NCBI GenBank assembly: GCA_022432975.1
Contig: CM039515.1
Coordinates: 23,268,923 to 23,332,922, forward strand
Reading direction: 5' to 3'
From: Begonia masoniana
Taxonomy: Eukaryota > Streptophyta > Magnoliopsida > Cucurbitales > Begoniaceae
DNA length: 64,000 nucleotides
Part shown: in pieces, positions 1-10,473 of the stretch
Layout of the letters: each line of letters begins with the position of its first letter
Numbering within the stretch: position 1 is the stretch's first letter
Program-made: the position numbers and the translations under genes
Notes under the pieces: generated by a model
Told to the model about the DNA's origin: nothing
The model's database searches: none
The model's input: only the letters and a program-made list of their open reading frames with translations

Positions 1-1985
1 TCTCCTCCTCTCGCTACCCTAGGTATGCAGCTTCAGTCTTTGAGCGTTTATTTTGAGTTTTACGGAGATTTAGTTAATTAGGGTTTCGATCGATTTTCGT
101 TAAAAATGCGAATTAGGGTTCGTAATTAATAGGTTAACCTTGATTAAGTACGTATTGAACGTATTGGACATTATTGGACGAAGAAAAATCAATTTGAGAA
201 AAAGTTAAAAATTGGTAAATTTCCGAGTTTTTGAGAAAAACTCGTTAATCGGAATTCCAGGTTATCGAGCATTATGTCGTTGTTAAATACTTCGAATTAT
301 TAAGTTGGAATTTTAGGAAATTCATTAGTTAAGGATTTCGTAATTTGGACGTTTATAGTTTAAATTGGTTTTAACTACGAATATCGTGTTTTCCTCAGAC
401 ACACGACTCCCGTGATCGAAGCTTGAGATTCTGCGCGCCCAAGGTAAGTCTCCGTGACTTACTCTGACCAATCGGTCTACACTATACTTCGATGTCGTAT
501 CGAGGATCCCTAAGGAATTGTTTGCTTTAAATCGCTTTCGGTTGGGTAGCTAGGTTTAAATTGTTATAGGTTACTCTATTTTGGTCTTGATGGTATATAT
601 GTTGATTGTTTACTTTCTGTCTATATCTGTTCATGCATCACGTATTTCAAATGTCATGAAAACGAATTTCTGCACGCGTTTTAAGAAAAGAAATGAACAT
701 CTGTAATTAATCTACGTAATCTGTATCTGGTTACGCGAGATGGGGCTCAGGCATGGCTGTAGGGTTTGTGAGCATGTACCCCCCCCTCTAAATCGAAAGT
801 GGTAGTCCGACCGCGGGATGTATCCTTTCCATTTATAGGGCTAATATCTCGGTAACAATCTGTCTGCGATGTAAAGAATCTGTATCTGTATATGAATCTG
901 AAATCTGCATGTTTTTCTGAATGGCATACGCACGCACGCATCTGCATTTACGTAGCTTACTGAGATTTCAATATCTCATATGTGTCTGTATGGTGTAGGT
1001 GACGTTCTAGGTTACGTTGACCCAGGTGAGGATGATATTCCTCCTCCTGATGTAGGAGCAGCTGATGGATGATGCTCGTGGGAGTGCGCTGGGTAGTCGA
1101 GGCGCGATATGACCCGTGGGGGATGTATGTATGGACTCTGGGGTTATTTTGAGATGTTTTGAACTGATAATCGTATAGAGTATTTTAGGTTGTTTGGATC
1201 TGGATAGGAGTTAGAAAATATTTTGGTAATTGTATGTAAAACACTTTGGTTTAAACTGTTTTGATAAACGTTATGAAATGTTTTGATTCGTTTTGGGATT
1301 GGTACGGGTAAGCTCGGTTTTTAGAGCTATCCACACAGTTTGACTTCGCAAAGTCTGCTGTAAGTCGGTTGAGTTAAAATATAAGTCGAGTGGGTTTAAA
1401 GAGGAGAAAAAGATGAGAAAGGGATAAGAAATAGGAAATTGGGTAAAGAATTTGTGAAGGGGTTTCTCTCTGGAAATTTCATTTCCAGAGAGCTAAGTAT
1501 TTTGCCAAGCCTTTTGATGAAGGCAATGGCGACTGGAGGCAACGACTGCATAAGGCAGGCAGGCAGCGACTGATCGCTGCAAGGCAGCGATCAGGTGCGC
1601 TGCCAGTAGCGCTCATGCGCTGCATAATGCAGCGACTGATCGATGCGCTGCATAATGCAGCGACTGATCGATGCGCTACATTATGCAGCGCACGCAGCGA
1701 TCGAGCACTGCAAATTGCAGCGCCCGGTCGCTGCTGCCTTATCGAGGGCAGAATTCCGATTCTGCCCTCCCTTCATTTATTTATTTTTAAAAGTTTTTAA
1801 TAAATGTTTTTTAAATTTTATTTAGTTATTAAGTGTTTGTTTTAAATGATTTCAAGGTTAGATTTCAATTCCGATTTCGATCCTGATTTCGATTTCGGTT
1901 TAGGTTCCGCTTAGAGTTTATTTAAAATGTAAAATAAAATGAAAAATTTACACGGTTAAAGGGGTACAGTATTAGGGGTGTTACA
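1..1985 (+). repeat. 3' part of a long LTR, Ty3/gypsy-type family
   Basis: The stretch ends in GGGGTGTTACA, the usual 3' edge of plant gypsy LTRs starting TGTAACACC. Its body is collinear, in reverse complement, with the LTR at 50004-53540: shared blocks include GGTAAGTCTCCGTGACTTAC near 443, a GTTGGGTAGCTAGG block near 543, the CATGCATCACG block near 632 and a GTGGGAGTGCGCTG block near 1079. The left end is outside the window. No coding capacity is seen. It is followed directly by the interior of another LTR copy, so it probably inserted into that copy. Confidence 0.75.
1617..1700 (+). repeat. 28-bp tandem repeat built of palindromes
   Basis: Three near-identical 28-bp units start at 1617, 1645 and 1673. 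Each contains the near-perfect palindrome CGCTGCAT-A-ATGCAGCG followed by ACTGATCGAT. Related CAGCGATC words continue on both sides (1545-1735). It lies inside the LTR and differs from the minisatellites at the equivalent place in the sister LTRs. Confidence 0.8.
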
Positions 1986-3678
1986 CGATTCCTCCTCTAA
2001 GCTCCATCGACCCTTCGCGTATTCTTCCCAAAAACACCATCCTAGGTAAGGTTTTATAGTTTTCGGATGTAAGTTGCCGGTTGTCACGGATTTAAAAAGC
2101 TAGGGTTCGGTTGAGGTTTGGTCGGGTGCGTTAAAAATGGTTAGGTTCACAGTAGATACAGTTGAAATGAAGATATTTATGGTTATGGAGAATAGTTAAG
2201 TAGAATTAATGGGTTTTGTTTAGTTCGGAGTTTGATTGATTAAGCTCGATTTTAATGCCAAGTGTTGTGAATTGGCTTAGGTAAACAAAGCACACGGACA
2301 GCACTCGGTTTGCTAAGGACATCAGGTAAGTATTCGTGACTTGCTTGGCCGATTGGCCTACACCATAAAGATTGTCATTGATTGAGGATTTGGTGAGTTT
2401 ATGGTCTGGGTGTGGATTGGATGGGTAGGTTAAGGTATCTGTTATGCTAGATGTTTTCTTAAGTTTTAATTACTGCTTTATGCTTGTTTATGTTTAATGC
2501 ACCGTTCACGATCATGCATCATGTTTAAAATGAAAAAGCATGGAAAAAGAATTTATGCATACGTTTTCATATAAGAAAGAACAAACTAAAGAAATGTATG
2601 TAAACGGTACTATGAGGCTAGAGGTTGGCATTTCCTGCTTGGAACAGAACAAAGGTCGTCTGTTTCAAGTGGGGCAAAGGTTGTCAACAGGGGCTCGAGT
2701 TTGGCATTCCCTGCTTGAAGTAAAACAAAGGTTGTCTGCTTCGGGTGGGGCAGAGGTTGTCTACTCGAGGTTGGCATTCCCCGCTTGGGATAGAACAAAG
2801 GTTTTCTGTTGCAAGTGGGGCAAAGGTTGTCAACGGGGGTTAGAAGTTGGCATTCCCTGCTTGAAGTGGAACAAAGGTTGTCTGCTTCAGGTGGGGCAGA
2901 GATTGCCTACCCCTCCTATATCTAATGAAAGTATATGAAAGAAATGAATGTTTGGCATTCCCTGCTTGAAGTGGAATAAAGGTTGTCTACTTCAGATGGC
3001 GCAGAGGTTGTCTACTCGAGGTTGGCATTCCCCGCTTGGGATAGAACAAAGGTTGTCTGTTGCAAGTGGGGCAAAGGTTGTCAACGGGGGTTAGAAGTAG
3101 GCATTCCCTGCTTGAAGTGGAACAAAGGTTGTTTGCTTCAAGTGGGGCAGAGGTTGCCTACCCCTCCTATATGTAATGAAAGTATATGAAAGAAATGAAT
3201 GTACGAAAGAACAGTATGATTTTTATGAATTGCATAAGCACAGCATGCATGTCTCATTTACGAAGCTTACTAAGCCTTTTAGCTCATAGAATGTTTTTAT
3301 GGTGTAGGTAATCTTGAGCAATGTGAGAATGTGGTTCTTCCACCCGAGGAATGAGTTGATTGAAGAAGAATGCTGTGGGAGTGCGCTGTGTATCGGTGTG
3401 AATTTGACCCGTGGGAGCATAGGTTATGTATTTTGAGGGTTATGGGTTTAAATGGGCTGATGGGTGATGATATGAAATGAATTGCATAGAAACCCATTTT
3501 AGGATGCTTGGTGTCTGGATAGTGTAAATACTAACGTTGATGAAATGACAATTGATATTGATGTTCTAAATGTTTCTGGAAGTTCTGAGTGAATGATGTG
3601 TAGGTACAGGGGAAAGAATATGAAGGCAACTCTCTGGACAAGATCCAGAGAGCTAGCCGATCGATCGCCAGTAAGGGG
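1986..3678 (+). repeat. Second long-LTR copy, left part (split by copia insertion)
   Basis: This begins abruptly inside the LTR and is homologous to the LTR at 50004-53540 in reverse: the GGTAAGTATTCGTGACTTGC block near 2325, the CATGCATCATG block near 2513, and the GTGGGAGTGCGCTGTGTATC block near 3375. It stops at 3683 where a copia element has inserted and resumes at 7149. The two parts total about 2.5 kb of LTR. Confidence 0.7.
2610..3190 (+). repeat. Minisatellite inside the LTR
   Basis: Imperfect units around the words TTGGCATTCCCTGCTTGAAG and GGGGCAAAGGTTGTC recur throughout. A larger direct repeat with a 251-bp period is visible: the block starting CAGAGGTTGT at 2751 recurs at 3002 with the same following 180 bp. 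Translations across it are repeat artefacts. Confidence 0.8.
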
Positions 3679-3683
3679 CGATC

Positions 3684-3948
3684 TGTTAGAATTTGGTGTG
3701 GCCCAAATTCTAGTGGGTCAGGTTGGGCCCGTATATCAATATTAGGGTTTTACGTTTTCTATATATATTGATACTTGAGTCGTAAAACTCATTGTACCAA
3801 ATTGATATTAGTGATTCTCTCCTCTGCCCATGGTTTTTTCCCTTTTTAGGGTTTCCACGTAAAATTCGGTGTCCATTATTTTCTCGTTTTTCTTTTTCGG
3901 TTTTCTGGATCGTTCATTACAAGTGGATTAGGGCGTCTAATCATAACA
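3684..3948 (+). repeat. 5' LTR of the copia element
   Basis: 265 bp, TGTTAGAATTTGG ... CATAACA. It aligns end to end with 6879-7143. Confidence 0.92.
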
Positions 3949-3950
3949 AC

Positions 3951-3962
3951 TGATATCAGAGA
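3951..3962 (+). other. Primer binding site, tRNA-Met type
   Basis: TGATATCAGAGA lies 2 bp after the 5' LTR. It differs by two bases from the plant initiator tRNA-Met complement TGGTATCAGAGC, the usual site for copia priming. Confidence 0.75.
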
Positions 3963-5025
3963 TTCAGGTTGAAGTAGTTTTTCCAAAAAATCAAGTTTGG
4001 ATTTTTTCGAAGGTATCGAACGAATTTTGAGGTTTGTAATTTAGGTGGAATTTTACAAAGGGAAAAGAAAATTTTTGGAGGAAATAAAAAACAAAAAAAG
4101 AAAAAGAAAAAGGTTTTGGTTCTGTTCTGCTTGGCGTGAAGACCACGAAGAATAGAGAACATCTGTTCCGTTCAGCCCGAGCCACGAAGCAACAGAGGAG
4201 ACACCGCCGCCGCCCCCCGACAACACAGACCACGCCGCGCCGCGCTCACGCCCACCGTGTCGCCGCCGACCAGAAGAAACCTTGCTACCCGAAGCCGAAG
4301 AACAGAGTGCTGCCTCACCCGACGCCACCTCTGGTCACATCGCCGAAGAAAGTCGCCGTGAAAAGCCGAACTCCGATCAGAAGCCCTAGGTGAGGGCTTG
4401 GTCGAAGAGGAACAGAGAAGTTCTATTCTGTTCTGCCCGACCAGCGACGAACAGAGCAGCGCCTAGTCGCTCCTACGCGTTCGTCGTCCGACAGGTCTCC
4501 GCCGCCGCGAACTGTCATCTGAAGAGCAGAATCGCCGCGACGGCTGCCCATTCTTCGACTCTGATCTTACTTCGATCCGAGTCTGAACGATCGAGCCATT
4601 AGAGTTGGTTTTGAGAAACAGTTTTTTGGTGCACTGTTTCTTGGATTTTTTGGGTGGAATAATTTCTGGATATTTTGTTGGATTTCAAAATTGCTGTGAA
4701 AATTGTGGGTTGATCAAGTGATTGGAAAATATCTTTTATTTGTTGAGCAGATTTACAGATATTGAGATTAATTATTGGGTTGAATAATTAATCGGGAAAT
4801 TATCGTTTTATTGGGCGATTTTTATTGGTTCAGAATATTCTGTAGGCTTTATTCTGATTTTAAAAGGGAGCAATTTTTGGAAAAATATTTGGGTAAGGTT
4901 ATTGATTCAGATATTTTCGGGCTCGAAAAATTTATTTGACAGATTTATTGATATTGTGGAGATTGATTATTGGGTTGAATAATTGATCAGGAAATATCAG
5001 TTTTTGGGCATTGTTTTTTATAACA
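3963..5025 (+). other. Copia leader region
   Basis: About 1.06 kb between the primer site and the gag start. It has a GC-rich patch (4130-4600) with short spurious ORFs and then AT-rich sequence in which GATTATTGGGTTGAATAATT-like words repeat (near 4770 and 4962). No conserved protein is seen. Confidence 0.6.
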
Positions 5026-5805
5026 ATGGCAGGTGAGGATAGCACAGGACCTGGTATTGAAAAATTCGATGGGACAGATTTCGCATTCTGGAGAATGCAA
5101 ATCGAGGATTACTTGTACGGGAAAGATCTTCATCTTCCTCTGAGTGCGAAGCCAGAGAAGATGGAAGATGGTGAATGGAATCTCCTTGATAGAAAGGTTT
5201 TAGGAGTCGTCCGATTGACGCTGACCAAAAGCGTTGCTCACAACGTGGCGAAGGAGAAGACCACCGCGAGTCTGATGAAGGCTCTGTCTGATATGTATGA
5301 GAAACCGTCTGCGAATAACAAGGTATTTCTGATGAAGAAGCTTTTTAATCTGAAGATGATTGATAGTGCTTCTGTCGCAACGCATCTGAATGAGTTCAAT
5401 ATTATTGTGAATCAATTGCTATCTGTGGAAATTGATTTTGAGGATGAGGTTCGTGCCCTAATTTTGTTGGCGTCTCTACCGAATAGTTGGGAGCCTATGA
5501 GAGCGGCAGTTAGTAACTCAGTTGGAAGTGCTAAACTGGTATTCACCGATGTGAGGGATCGTATTCTTGCCGAGGAGGTTCGTAAGATTGATTCTTGTGA
5601 AACATCGACAGGTTCAGCTCTGAATGTTGAAAATAGGGGCAGAAGTCGAAGTAAAGGTCCGGGCAATAGAAATCGAAGTCAGAAGAAGTCCAGAAAACAC
5701 GCCAACTTTGAGTGTTATCATTGTTGCAAGAAAGGACACATAAAGAGATTTTGTCACAAGTTTCTTCGGGAGAATCTAAATGCCAAAGAAAGGAAAGATG
5801 TTTGA
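5026..5805 (+). CDS. gag: Copia Gag polyprotein
   Basis: An intact ORF of 259 residues from the ATG at 5026 (context ACAATGGC, better than the upstream in-frame ATG at 5011). The N-terminal half begins with the copia-gag pattern FDGTDFAFWRMQIEDYL and fits the UBN2/Retrotran_gag_2 type of copia capsid. Near the C-terminus is one zinc knuckle, CYHCCKKGHIKRFC (CX2CX4HX4C), preceded by a basic Arg/Ser/Lys-rich stretch suited to binding RNA. Gag would form the cytoplasmic particle that packages element RNA. The 3' end overlaps the next ORF by 26 bp in a different frame. No stops or frameshifts break it, unusual among the retroelement genes here. Confidence 0.9.
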   Translation: MAGEDSTGPGIEKFDGTDFAFWRMQIEDYLYGKDLHLPLSAKPEKMEDGEWNLLDRKVLGVVRLTLTKSVAHNVAKEKTTASLMKALSDMYEKPSANNKVFLMKKLFNLKMIDSASVATHLNEFNIIVNQLLSVEIDFEDEVRALILLASLPNSWEPMRAAVSNSVGSAKLVFTDVRDRILAEEVRKIDSCETSTGSALNVENRGRSRSKGPGNRNRSQKKSRKHANFECYHCCKKGHIKRFCHKFLRENLNAKERKDV

Positions 5806-6616
5806 AGAGGGTGACACAGATGAGGAGGCAGATACAGCCACTGAGGAGTCCTTTAGTGTGTACAACGAGGGTGTTGTAAATTCTGATTGCCAAGATACGA
5901 GTTGGGTGATTGATAGTGGCGCTTCAATACATGCCACTTCGCGGAGAGATTTCTTTACATCCTACACTTCGGGTAACTTTGGAAGTGTGAGGATGGGAAA
6001 TTGTGGCGTTGCAAAAGCTATTGGTATGGGAGATGTGCGTTTGGAGACCAACATAGGCAACACCTTGGTTTTGAGAGGTGTGAAGCACATCCCGGATATC
6101 CGCAAGAATTTGGTCTCCACTAGCAAGCTCGACAACGAAGGGTTTGGCAACACCTTTCGTGATGGAAAATGGAAGCTTACCAGAGGTTCATTGATTGTGG
6201 CTAGAGGAGAAAAATACTCCTCATTATATGTGATGCATGCGAAGATCGCGGGTTCCACAGTCAATGTGAATGTAATGGGTAATAAGGCTGTAAAGTTTGT
6301 GAATTCACCTTCTAATAGAAAAGTTAAGAAGACTCGGAAGGAGTCAGATTCTTGGGTGAAGTTCAGGTTGGGATCTGAGGGTACATCAGAGCCGGTGAGT
6401 CAGCCTATTACAGATGTTCAGTCATCAAGTTCAGTTTCACGTCAGAATGGTATCGTCAAAGGCAGAACAATGCGAAAGGTTAAGACTCTGGGACGATATG
6501 ATGAAACTGTGGGTTATGCATTGAATGTGTTCGAGGGTAATGATTCCTGTGTAGATTCTTCAACATGTTCAGATGCAGTTCGTTGCGACAACCCTGATAG
6601 TTCAGTGATACCATGA
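5780..6616 (+). CDS. Copia protease and GAG-pre-integrase remnant
   Basis: An open frame of 278 codons. Around residues 42-55 it has WVIDSGASIHATS, the copia retropepsin active-site region with catalytic Asp in DSGA. From about residue 100 it continues with HIPDIRKNLVSTSKL, the protease tail leading into the GAG-pre-integrase domain (LYVMHAK near residue 150). Integrase, RT and RNase H are then absent; the remaining 125 residues are a Ser/Lys-rich tail without a recognised domain. It lies in another frame from gag and overlaps it by 26 bp, so expression would require ribosomal frameshifting or reinitiation, or the frame offset is a mutation. The frame is intact, implying either selection or a fairly recent source copy. 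Confidence 0.8.
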   Translation: MPKKGKMFEEGDTDEEADTATEESFSVYNEGVVNSDCQDTSWVIDSGASIHATSRRDFFTSYTSGNFGSVRMGNCGVAKAIGMGDVRLETNIGNTLVLRGVKHIPDIRKNLVSTSKLDNEGFGNTFRDGKWKLTRGSLIVARGEKYSSLYVMHAKIAGSTVNVNVMGNKAVKFVNSPSNRKVKKTRKESDSWVKFRLGSEGTSEPVSQPITDVQSSSSVSRQNGIVKGRTMRKVKTLGRYDETVGYALNVFEGNDSCVDSSTCSDAVRCDNPDSSVIP

Positions 6617-6878
6617 AGGAGGAGATGTGATTTCTTCTCAGGTAAGTCTCTCAAGTTTAAGCGGGGCTTAAACTTGAACGGTATCTAATACTGAGTTGGC
6701 TCATCTGGAGCCTGTGTGGTAGAGGAGCTTTTTTTAATGGAGTTTTGCAGATTTGTTTCCTTGCACCCGAATTTCGTTGAAAGTGGAGATTGTTAGAGTT
6801 CAGTGTTCTGGATTCGCTTTACATTGGGCCGAGTAGCCCGTTGGATCTCTCATGTGGAATTCGTGTCAAGGTGGAATT

Positions 6879-7143
6879 TGTTAGAATTTGGTGTGACCCG
6901 AATTCTAGTGGGCCAGGTTGGGCCCGTATATCAATATTAGGGTTTTACGTTTTCTCTATATATTGATGCTTGAGTCGCAAAACTCATTGTACCGAATTGA
7001 TATTAGTGATTCTCTCCTCTGCCTGTGGTTTTTTCCATTTTTAGGGTTTCCACGTAAAATTCGGTGTCCATTATTTTCTCGTTTTTCTTTTTCGGTTTTC
7101 TGGATCGTTCGTTACAGGTGGATTAGGGCGTCTAATCCTAACA
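6879..7143 (+). repeat. 3' LTR of the copia element
   Basis: 265 bp, TGTTAGAATTTGG ... CCTAACA. It is preceded by the purine-rich AAGGTGGAATT (polypurine tract position). A second PPT-like word, GTGGAGATTGTTAG, lies about 100 bp upstream at 6783. Confidence 0.92.
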
Positions 7144-7148
7144 CGATC

Positions 7149-7939
7149 GATCGGGTAACGCATGGTTTAGAGTAGGGATTCTTAAAAGTTTCAGTTAAGT
7201 ATTCAGTAGGAAAGTCATCGTCCAAAGTCCGTGGACGATAAAGTCCAGTCAAAAATTTTGGCAGAAGAAAGTCATCGTCCAAAGTTGTCGTCCAAAAACG
7301 TGGACAAATAAGTCACATGGACGAATAAGTCACGTGGACTGTGGACAGTAAAATCTAAGTAAGTCTGTGGACGATAAAGTTTAATTAAGCATTCTGGCAG
7401 AGAATGCCAGTCGTCTACGCTGCTTACTGTTTTCAGTCGTCCACACTGCCTACACTTTTAGTCGTCCACACTGCTACTGTTTTCAGTCGTCCACACTGCC
7501 TACAGTTTCAGTCGTCCACACTGACTATGTTTTCAAACTTCCACGCCTTCATAGGTTTTGTCGTCTACGCCTCCTTAGGCTTTTGTCGTCCAAACCCGAT
7601 AGAGAGAATTAGCTACCCCTACTGTTTAAATTGAAGAAATATGAGAGGAAAAATACTATTCCTTCAATGAAACTCGATAGGAAGAGTCGCCTTTACTGTT
7701 CCTTTGATGAAACCCGAGACAAATTGTTATAGACGTTGACCGAAGCCTCTGTTTTATTATTTTATCACTGTTATACCAAGGTTTAATTTAATATGAGATT
7801 GTCCACATGTGAATAGTCTTCTGCTGATTAGGGTTGAACACCCTTATGCATGCACGATTAAATTATAGAATAAAAGTTTAAATTTCATGTGAATTTTAGG
7901 ATTAGTATAAAGGTCAAATTTAGTGTCGGGGATGTTACA
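7149..7939 (+). repeat. Second long-LTR copy, right part
   Basis: This continues the LTR interrupted at 3683. It matches 50160-51020 in reverse (AAGTCATCGTCCAAAG and GTGGACGATAAAGT words; GATGAAACCCGAGA at 7701) and ends GGGGATGTTACA at 7939. Within 7195-7600 the word GTCGTCCACACTGCCTAC and GTGGACGATAAAGT-type words recur as a minisatellite. Confidence 0.7.
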
Positions 7940-8043
7940 CAAACTTTGACCGTTAAGTGAAATTTTGAAATTTTCTTAGAATGTCATAGTGTGGTTCAGT
8001 ATTATGTGTAGCGAACTGAGTTTATATAATTCGGGGCGTTACA
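7940..8043 (+). repeat. Fragment of another gypsy LTR end
   Basis: About 100 bp ending in TCGGGGCGTTACA. The ending resembles the LTR at 12822-13634 (GAGGCGTTACA in reverse). It is bounded by other elements on both sides, so only this edge remains. Confidence 0.45.
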
Positions 8044-8121
8044 ATACTAGTAAACCAAAATGAACGACCTCCACCTCTATTTCTACAAAGACTTCAGAAG
8101 CAACACCAGGACAAGTAGTTC

Positions 8122-9057
8122 ATGATATTTTTGGATGTTTTAAAACAGTTACATATCAACATCCCATTGGTGGAAGCTCTCAAACAGATGCCAAATTATA
8201 CGAAATTTATGAAAGATATTTTATTAAAAAAAAAAAGAAGGTTGGGAGAACATGAGATGGTGGCCATGAGTGAAAAGACGAGCTACATCCTGCAGAATAA
8301 GATTTCGCCAAAACTGAAGGACCCAGGTAGTTTTACCATTCCATGCACGATTGGTAATAATTATTTTGGGAAGGCTTTGTGCGTTCTAGGGGCAAGCATT
8401 AACCTAATGCCCATGTCAATTTTCAAGCAACTGAGAATAGGAGAAGCTCGGCCTACTACAGACACCTTGCAATTAGCCGATCGTTCTCTAACTCATCCTC
8501 AAGGAAAGATAGAAGATGTACTCGTTAAGGTGGATAAGTTTATCTTCCCAGCAGACTTCATTATTCTTGATTATGAAGCAGACCATGAAGTTCCCATAAT
8601 GTTGGGAAGACCTTTCTTAGCCACTGGGAGGACACTTATCAACGTGCAAAAAGGAGAGCTCACCATGAGAGTGAATGACCAACAGATTACTTTTAATGTA
8701 TTGAAAGCTATGAAGTGGCCGTACGAAGAAGAAGATTGCTTCAACATATCTGAAAAGATGAAAATGGAAGACACGAAGCAATTTTCTAGGAGCCACAAGA
8801 AACAGTTTGAGGCATTAGTTCGAACGAAATATCACCTAGAAGTTTTCAAGCTATCTGTTGAAGACACACCAACACTGGAGCTTAGACAGCTGCCCTCTCA
8901 CCTCAAATATAAAGTGAACATAGCATATCATCCACAACACAATGGTCAAGCGGAGGTTTCCAACCGAGAACAGAACAGAAAAGAAACGTCAAGCATGGAA
9001 AAGTCAAGCTGTAGACTTAAAAATCAACCGCTTATTGGGAGGCAACCCAATTTCTGA
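8122..9057 (+). pseudogene. Athila-like gypsy polyprotein remnant (protease fused to integrase tail)
   Basis: An open frame of 311 codons with no natural start: it begins inside the gag-to-protease linker (FLDVLKQLHINIPLVEAL). Residues 70-210 are the plant gypsy retropepsin region, including NLMPMSIFKQL and MLGRPFLATG. The active-site Asp of the usual DLGAS motif is Val here (LCVLGASINLMP), so the protease should be dead. Near residue 264 the frame jumps without a break to YHPQHNGQAEVSNRE, a late-integrase motif; all of RT, RNase H and most of integrase are deleted in frame. The terminal GGGAGGCAACCCAA is the usual sequence after pol in these elements. The length is far below a full polyprotein (over 1400 residues). 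Confidence 0.85.
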
Positions 9058-10473
9058 TATCCTTTTGTTTTTTTTTGTTGTTTTTCTTTTTTTTTTTTAA
9101 GTTTTTGCTAAAAATAATGTTGATACTGCAATGCTTGCTGTAGCAATGAAAAAAAATAAAAAATAAAAAAATTTTACAGGTCTACACAAATCAGGGGAAG
9201 AAGCTGATGAAGAGTAAGCACCGATAAGAAAGCCATCACACAATCTAAATGCTGCATGTGAAGCTGTAGCATCAGCTGAGAGCATCATCTTTCAAATCAT
9301 GGAAGACTTGCTGTTTCTGCAAAATAAAATGGCACAGCAACACAGAACCCTGCATCAAATGGAACGACGAATGAGACTCCAGGGAAGTACTTACCCCCTA
9401 ATTTTGCTTTGATTTGTTTGAATTTTGAACTCTATTTTGTTCGACAGTGGGGACACTGTCGAGTTTGAGTTTGGGGGTAAGATGGGTAGAAAAGTTGGTT
9501 GTTGGCTGAAAAGAAAAAAAAAATCAAATGAATATTAATACAATTTTCAAGTGTTTTCTAATTGAGTAAGTTTATTGAATAATGTCATTGTCACACATTA
9601 TTAGAAGTTAATTAAGAATTATTCCCATGAGCTTATTTTTTCCTAACACACAAACTCCTTTTAATTGCTTATGAATATCATCCTTACTAGACTTTATAAT
9701 TATATTTAGATGACAACAATTCAATGTTTGATGAAGGAAATTAGCAATAAAAGACTTCTTCCGGAAAAAAAAAAATCAAACATAAAACAGAATATTAAAA
9801 TAATAAGTTTGAGGGTTATACTGAGGAAAAAAAAAAGAATGAATAAGTGCAATTTTTTAATCTACTTTCAATTTCGAGTGAGCCTTTTGGATACTCGATG
9901 GGTAGAAATAAACTAAAGGAACTTTTGGAGGAACTCCATTACATGATTATTGAGTATACTCCTCTATTATTTTATATGAGTATGTATCTTTAAGTAACAC
10001 TACTGAGTAACTGGAGGTCTTCATGACCAATGTTGTCAATCACGTAAAAAGATAATGTGACTTATGGAGAGAGTCAATACGAAAATTGTATACCCCCTTG
10101 CTTATTTGTATATTATGCTACTGAATAAAAAAATAATAATAATAATAAAATAAAAAGAAGAACCTTTGAAAGCTAATTGACTTAGGAAAGACATTGAAGA
10201 ATTGGTATTCTATGATATTAATTGTGATGTTTAATTTTGATTGTTGAACTTAGCAATTTAAGAAGAGTTTAAGCACACACACATTTTGAAAAATTAGTTC
10301 ATTAGGAAATAAATCTATATTGATTGCTTTTAATTGTGATAGTAAAATTTTTCAATAATTTACAAGTTACGAAATATTTTGGAAATTACATAAATTCTGT
10401 TAATGTTACCTTGGGAATTTATTTTGGTTTTGCATCACTCGAGGATGAGTAATGGTCTAAGTTTTGGAGTATT
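9058..10473 (+). other. Athila-like 3' untranslated region and polypurine tract
   Basis: AT-rich non-coding DNA. It carries GGGGACACTGTCGAGTTTGAG plus GTTTGGGGGTAAG (9450-9482), the typical post-pol landmark of this group, and CACTCGAGGATGAGTAATGG with GTTTTGGAGTATTT immediately before the LTR (10437-10473), matching the usual PPT position. No gene is seen. Confidence 0.7.

Larger units (their letters stand above)
3684..7143 (+). mobile_element. Non-autonomous Ty1/copia element with gag and protease only
   Basis: A complete element of 3460 bp with two 265-bp LTRs (3684-3948 and 6879-7143) that start TGTTAG and end TAACA, flanked by the 5-bp target duplication CGATC at 3679-3683 and 7144-7148. 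A primer site resembling tRNA-Met follows LTR1. The coding part holds a zinc-knuckle gag and an overlapping protease/GAG-pre-integrase ORF. No integrase, reverse transcriptase or RNase H is present, so it would need proteins in trans. By eye the LTRs differ at about 13 of 265 positions, mostly transitions, meaning an insertion old enough to diverge by about 5%. It interrupts a gypsy-type LTR. Confidence 0.92.

Noticed and set aside
2540..3189. Repetitive protein gene in the plus strand
   Set aside because: It is the LTR minisatellite read in one frame; it lacks a promoter or conserved domain.
4053..4602. Arg/Ala-rich ORFs on both strands in the copia leader
   Set aside because: GC-rich leader composition; no domain, poor start context, and gag starts further downstream.
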